A DNA stretch of 64,000 bases from positions 70,008 to 134,007 of the forward strand of contig DAIMYQ010000002.1 of assembly GCA_036734385.1 (NCBI GenBank), in the 5' to 3' direction. Positions 61,939-64,000 of this stretch are shown one piece after another (positions within the stretch are counted from its first letter, which is position 1; each line of letters opens with the position of its first letter). The DNA comes from JAAYPI01 sp036734385 (GTDB taxonomy: Bacteria > Bacteroidota > Bacteroidia > Bacteroidales > Paludibacteraceae). The notes beneath the pieces were generated by a model. That model was given only the letters and a program-made list of their open reading frames with translations. It did not search any database and was not told the DNA's origin. The translations under genes and the position numbers were made by a program.

Positions 61939-63750
61939 ATGCGACAAATAGAACTTCTTGCTCCGGCAAAGAACAAGGAGTGTGGAATTGACGCCATCAA
62001 TCACGGTGCAGATGCAGTCTACATTGGAGCTCCAAAATTTGGAGCTAGATTGTCGGCAGGCAATTCTATTGAAGACATACAAGAGCTCATTACATATGCT
62101 CATTTATTCAATGCAAAAGTGTATGTGGCTCTTAATACCATTATCTTTGACAACGAACTCAAGGAGGTTGAAGAAATAATTCACCGTTTATACGACATCC
62201 ATGCGGATGCGATTATTGTCCAAGATATGGGTATTTTGCAACTAAACTTGCCTCCCATTTCTTTTCATGCAAGTACACAAGTCAATAATCAAACTCTCGA
62301 AAAAGTACAATTTCTGGAACAAGTCGGTTTTCAACAAGTGGTATTGGCAAGAGAATTATCCTTGAGAGAAATTCGACATATTGCACAAAATACATCTGTT
62401 GCTTTGGAAGTTTTTATTCATGGAGCTTTGTGTGTTAGCTACAGTGGTCAATGCTATGCTAGCCAGGCTTTGTGCCACCGAAGTGCCAACCGCGGAGAAT
62501 GTGCTCAGATATGCCGCTTGCCTTATGATTTGGTTGATTCTGGAGGCAAGACCATTTTCAAAAACAAACACGCATTATCTCTAAAGGACTTAGACCTCTC
62601 CGAAAACCTTGAAGCATTAATTGATGCTGGGGTTACCTCTTTCAAAATAGAAGGTCGCCTAAAAGATTCATCCTATGTAAAAAATATAACAGCTTTTTAC
62701 CGACAAAAAATAGATGCTATTATTGATTCAAGAAAAGACATAATCCGTTCATCATCAGGAAAATGCACACACTTCTTCACACCAAATCCGCAAAAAACAT
62801 TTTATAGAGGATCTACTTCCTATTTTCTTTTACACAGAAATAGCGATATACATTCATTTGACACACCTAAATCAATCGGAGAGAAAATAGGCACTGTAAA
62901 AAAAGTCGAAAAGGATAATATTTTGATTGACGGTACAGAAAAAATCAATAATGGAGATGGACTATGTTTTCTCTCTAACAAAAATGAATTGGAAGGATTT
63001 AGGGTCAATAAAAGTGTCAATCAAACTATTTATCCTGCCGAAATGCCTTCCTTAAAAAGGGGCATACTACTGCATCGAAATTTGGATTTTGAATTTATAA
63101 AACAGTTATCAAAAAAAACAGCTGAACGAAAAATTGATATTGACATCTCTGTTAAAGAAACTGAAAGTGGCTTTGATTTTTCTGCAACAGATGAGAACAA
63201 TAATTCAGTAGCTATCACGATTCCAGTTGAAACAGAAACGGCACAAAGACCTCAAGAAAAAAATATAGAAATACAACTTTCTAAGTTGGGAGATACCATT
63301 TTTAAAGCCAAAACTATCTCCATTAATATAACTAATGATAAATTTCTACCTTCTTCTGTTTTAACAGAAGCTAGACGGTCCTTGGTAGAGAACTTGCTCA
63401 ATTTACGAAAAAAAAATAGGAAACAGAATGTTTGTACCATTGTTCGAAATAATGTTCCTTATCCTGAAAAAAATCTAATCTACTTAGGAAACGTTTCAAA
63501 CGAAAAGTCAAAAGAGTTTTACCAAAACCATGGAGTAAGAAATATCCAATCAGCTTTTGAACTTCGAGATAAGGGTCAAAGCGAAAAAGTAATGTTTTGC
63601 AAAGCGTGCATTAAATATGCACTAGGTTATTGTCCCAAACATGGAAACAAAGAACTGCCATTTCAAGAACCTTTCTTTTTAATCCACAAAAACTACAAAT
63701 TGCAACTAGAATTTGATTGTAAGAAATGTGAAATGCATATTTTAGCATAG
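61939..63750 (+). CDS. U32 family peptidase-like protein (RlhA/TrhP-related)
   Basis: A 603-residue protein. The U32 domain (about 1-300) has ELLAPAKNKECGIDAINHGADAVYIGAP, HASTQVNNQ, VLARELSLREI, and the Cys cluster VSYSGQCYASQALCHRSANRGECAQICRLPY (about 170-200), followed by SFKIEGRLK. A DUF3656-like middle and a Cys-rich end (FCKACIKYALGYCPKH, FDCKKCEMHIL) follow. This layout matches E. coli RlhA, which hydroxylates 23S rRNA C2501, so RNA modification is more likely than proteolysis. It lies 4 bases after metA. Confidence 0.85.
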   Translation: MRQIELLAPAKNKECGIDAINHGADAVYIGAPKFGARLSAGNSIEDIQELITYAHLFNAKVYVALNTIIFDNELKEVEEIIHRLYDIHADAIIVQDMGILQLNLPPISFHASTQVNNQTLEKVQFLEQVGFQQVVLARELSLREIRHIAQNTSVALEVFIHGALCVSYSGQCYASQALCHRSANRGECAQICRLPYDLVDSGGKTIFKNKHALSLKDLDLSENLEALIDAGVTSFKIEGRLKDSSYVKNITAFYRQKIDAIIDSRKDIIRSSSGKCTHFFTPNPQKTFYRGSTSYFLLHRNSDIHSFDTPKSIGEKIGTVKKVEKDNILIDGTEKINNGDGLCFLSNKNELEGFRVNKSVNQTIYPAEMPSLKRGILLHRNLDFEFIKQLSKKTAERKIDIDISVKETESGFDFSATDENNNSVAITIPVETETAQRPQEKNIEIQLSKLGDTIFKAKTISINITNDKFLPSSVLTEARRSLVENLLNLRKKNRKQNVCTIVRNNVPYPEKNLIYLGNVSNEKSKEFYQNHGVRNIQSAFELRDKGQSEKVMFCKACIKYALGYCPKHGNKELPFQEPFFLIHKNYKLQLEFDCKKCEMHILA

Positions 63751-63786
63751 ACATTTGATTTACATTTTACGTTTCCTTTATCATTT

Positions 63787-63817
63787 TTTGTTTTAAAAAG
63801 AAATAATACTATTTTTG
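63787..63817 (+). promoter_or_regulatory. Alpha-amylase gene promoter
   Basis: -33 TTTG at 63787-63790 and -7 TATTTTTG at 63810-63817, spaced 19 bases, an essentially perfect Bacteroidetes promoter. The amylase ATG is 29 bases downstream. Confidence 0.7.
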
Positions 63818-63836
63818 AAAAACATCATTTTTCAAA
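63814..63836 (+). repeat. Inverted repeat at amylase transcription start
   Basis: Arms TTTGAAAAA (63814-63822) and TTTTTCAAA (63828-63836) around a 5-base spacer, overlapping the end of the -7 box and the expected start site. It could be an operator for a repressor or activator, or a leader hairpin. Confidence 0.6.
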
Positions 63837-63846
63837 CCCTAACAAT

Positions 63847-64000
63847 ATGAAAAAACATTACTTTCCGGGAATTGCAATTCTCCCGTTAATTTTATGTTTT
63901 CTTTTTTCTATACAAACCCAAGCTGACGTATATAAAAGAGTCATCTTGCAATCTTTTTGGTGGGATTATTGGAATTCTAATTATCCTAATAGCTATGCAA
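63847..64000 (+). CDS. Secreted alpha-amylase, N-terminal fragment (cut by window edge)
   Basis: The first 51 codons of a gene running off the right edge. Signal peptide MKKHYFPGIAILPLILCFLF with cleavage near IQTQAD, then VYKRVILQSFWWDYWNSNYP, which resembles the start of GH13 alpha-amylases of Bacteroidetes (RVILQ-FWWD near the N-terminus). The catalytic part is outside the window, so the call rests on this short stretch. The strong promoter and palindrome in front suggest regulated expression. Confidence 0.7.
   Translation, partial: MKKHYFPGIAILPLILCFLFSIQTQADVYKRVILQSFWWDYWNSNYPNSYA

Overview
The window is a chromosomal stretch from an AT-rich member of the Bacteroidetes, most likely of the order Bacteroidales. 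Evidence for this is the LpxC-FabZ fusion, a GldA-type ABC ATPase, a type IX secretion (T9SS) C-terminal sorting tail, the ATP synthase gene order D-C-I-B-E-F-H-A-G, DUF4197/DUF4924/DUF4956 proteins, and the Bacteroidetes -7 promoter box TAnnTTTG in front of most transcription units. I cannot name the genus. Four runs of exactly 100 N (3356-3455, 33755-33854, 40904-41003, 57104-57203) show that this is a draft scaffold, possibly a metagenome bin. I saw no rRNA, tRNA, CRISPR array, insertion sequence or phage gene. Most of the window is ordinary core genome.

Layout. 1-3.3 kb: the end of a TonB gene, a small membrane protein, a PstS-like lipoprotein and a TPR protein. 3.5-6.5 kb (minus): DUF4197 lipoprotein, nitronate monooxygenase-like flavoprotein, membrane-anchored LytTR regulator. 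6.7-18.6 kb (plus): purM, prfA, pyrF, an HD phosphohydrolase, the lipid A genes lpxD, lpxC-fabZ and lpxA, glnS, a frameshifted outer-membrane protein gene and a MATE transporter. 18.6-31 kb: yigZ-like, dapL, an ABC-F ATPase, a minus-strand run (T9SS-tail protein, CotH kinase, surE, small membrane protein, lpxB), an ACT protein with phenylacetate-CoA ligase, pspC and uvrB. 31-37 kb (minus): a four-gene operon with a VTC (polyphosphate polymerase-like) domain protein and DUF4956, then a flippase cut by a gap, ruvB and gldA. 37-42.4 kb (plus): thiL, rplY, pth, an S4 protein, a DUF4924 protein and rfbA/rfbC/rfbD, interrupted by a gap. 42.5-51.5 kb: the F1Fo ATP synthase operon followed by a long-chain acyl-CoA ligase. 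51.7-63.8 kb: an ECF sigma factor, rpe, comEC, a DHH phosphoesterase, apgM, a zinc ribbon protein, thrC, a DUF2007 protein, metY, metA and a U32 peptidase. The right edge cuts the start of a secreted alpha-amylase.

How the genes work together. Three lipid A acylation genes and lpxB place early lipid A synthesis here in two loci. The 56-62 kb block is a homoserine branch point: an ApgM-family protein (probably acting as homoserine kinase), ThrC, MetA carrying the acetyl-CoA-type Glu111, and MetY. The YD-repeat / VTC / DUF4956 / DUF2490 operon at 31-33.7 kb is the best candidate for a little-described system: it has a cytoplasmic polyphosphate-polymerase-like enzyme, an inner-membrane protein, an exported protein and a probable outer-membrane barrel. 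The gap at 57104 is an assembly artefact, because its flanks share the same 55 bases and apgM is intact once they are collapsed. The gaps in rfbA/rfbC and in the flippase hide more than 100 bases each.
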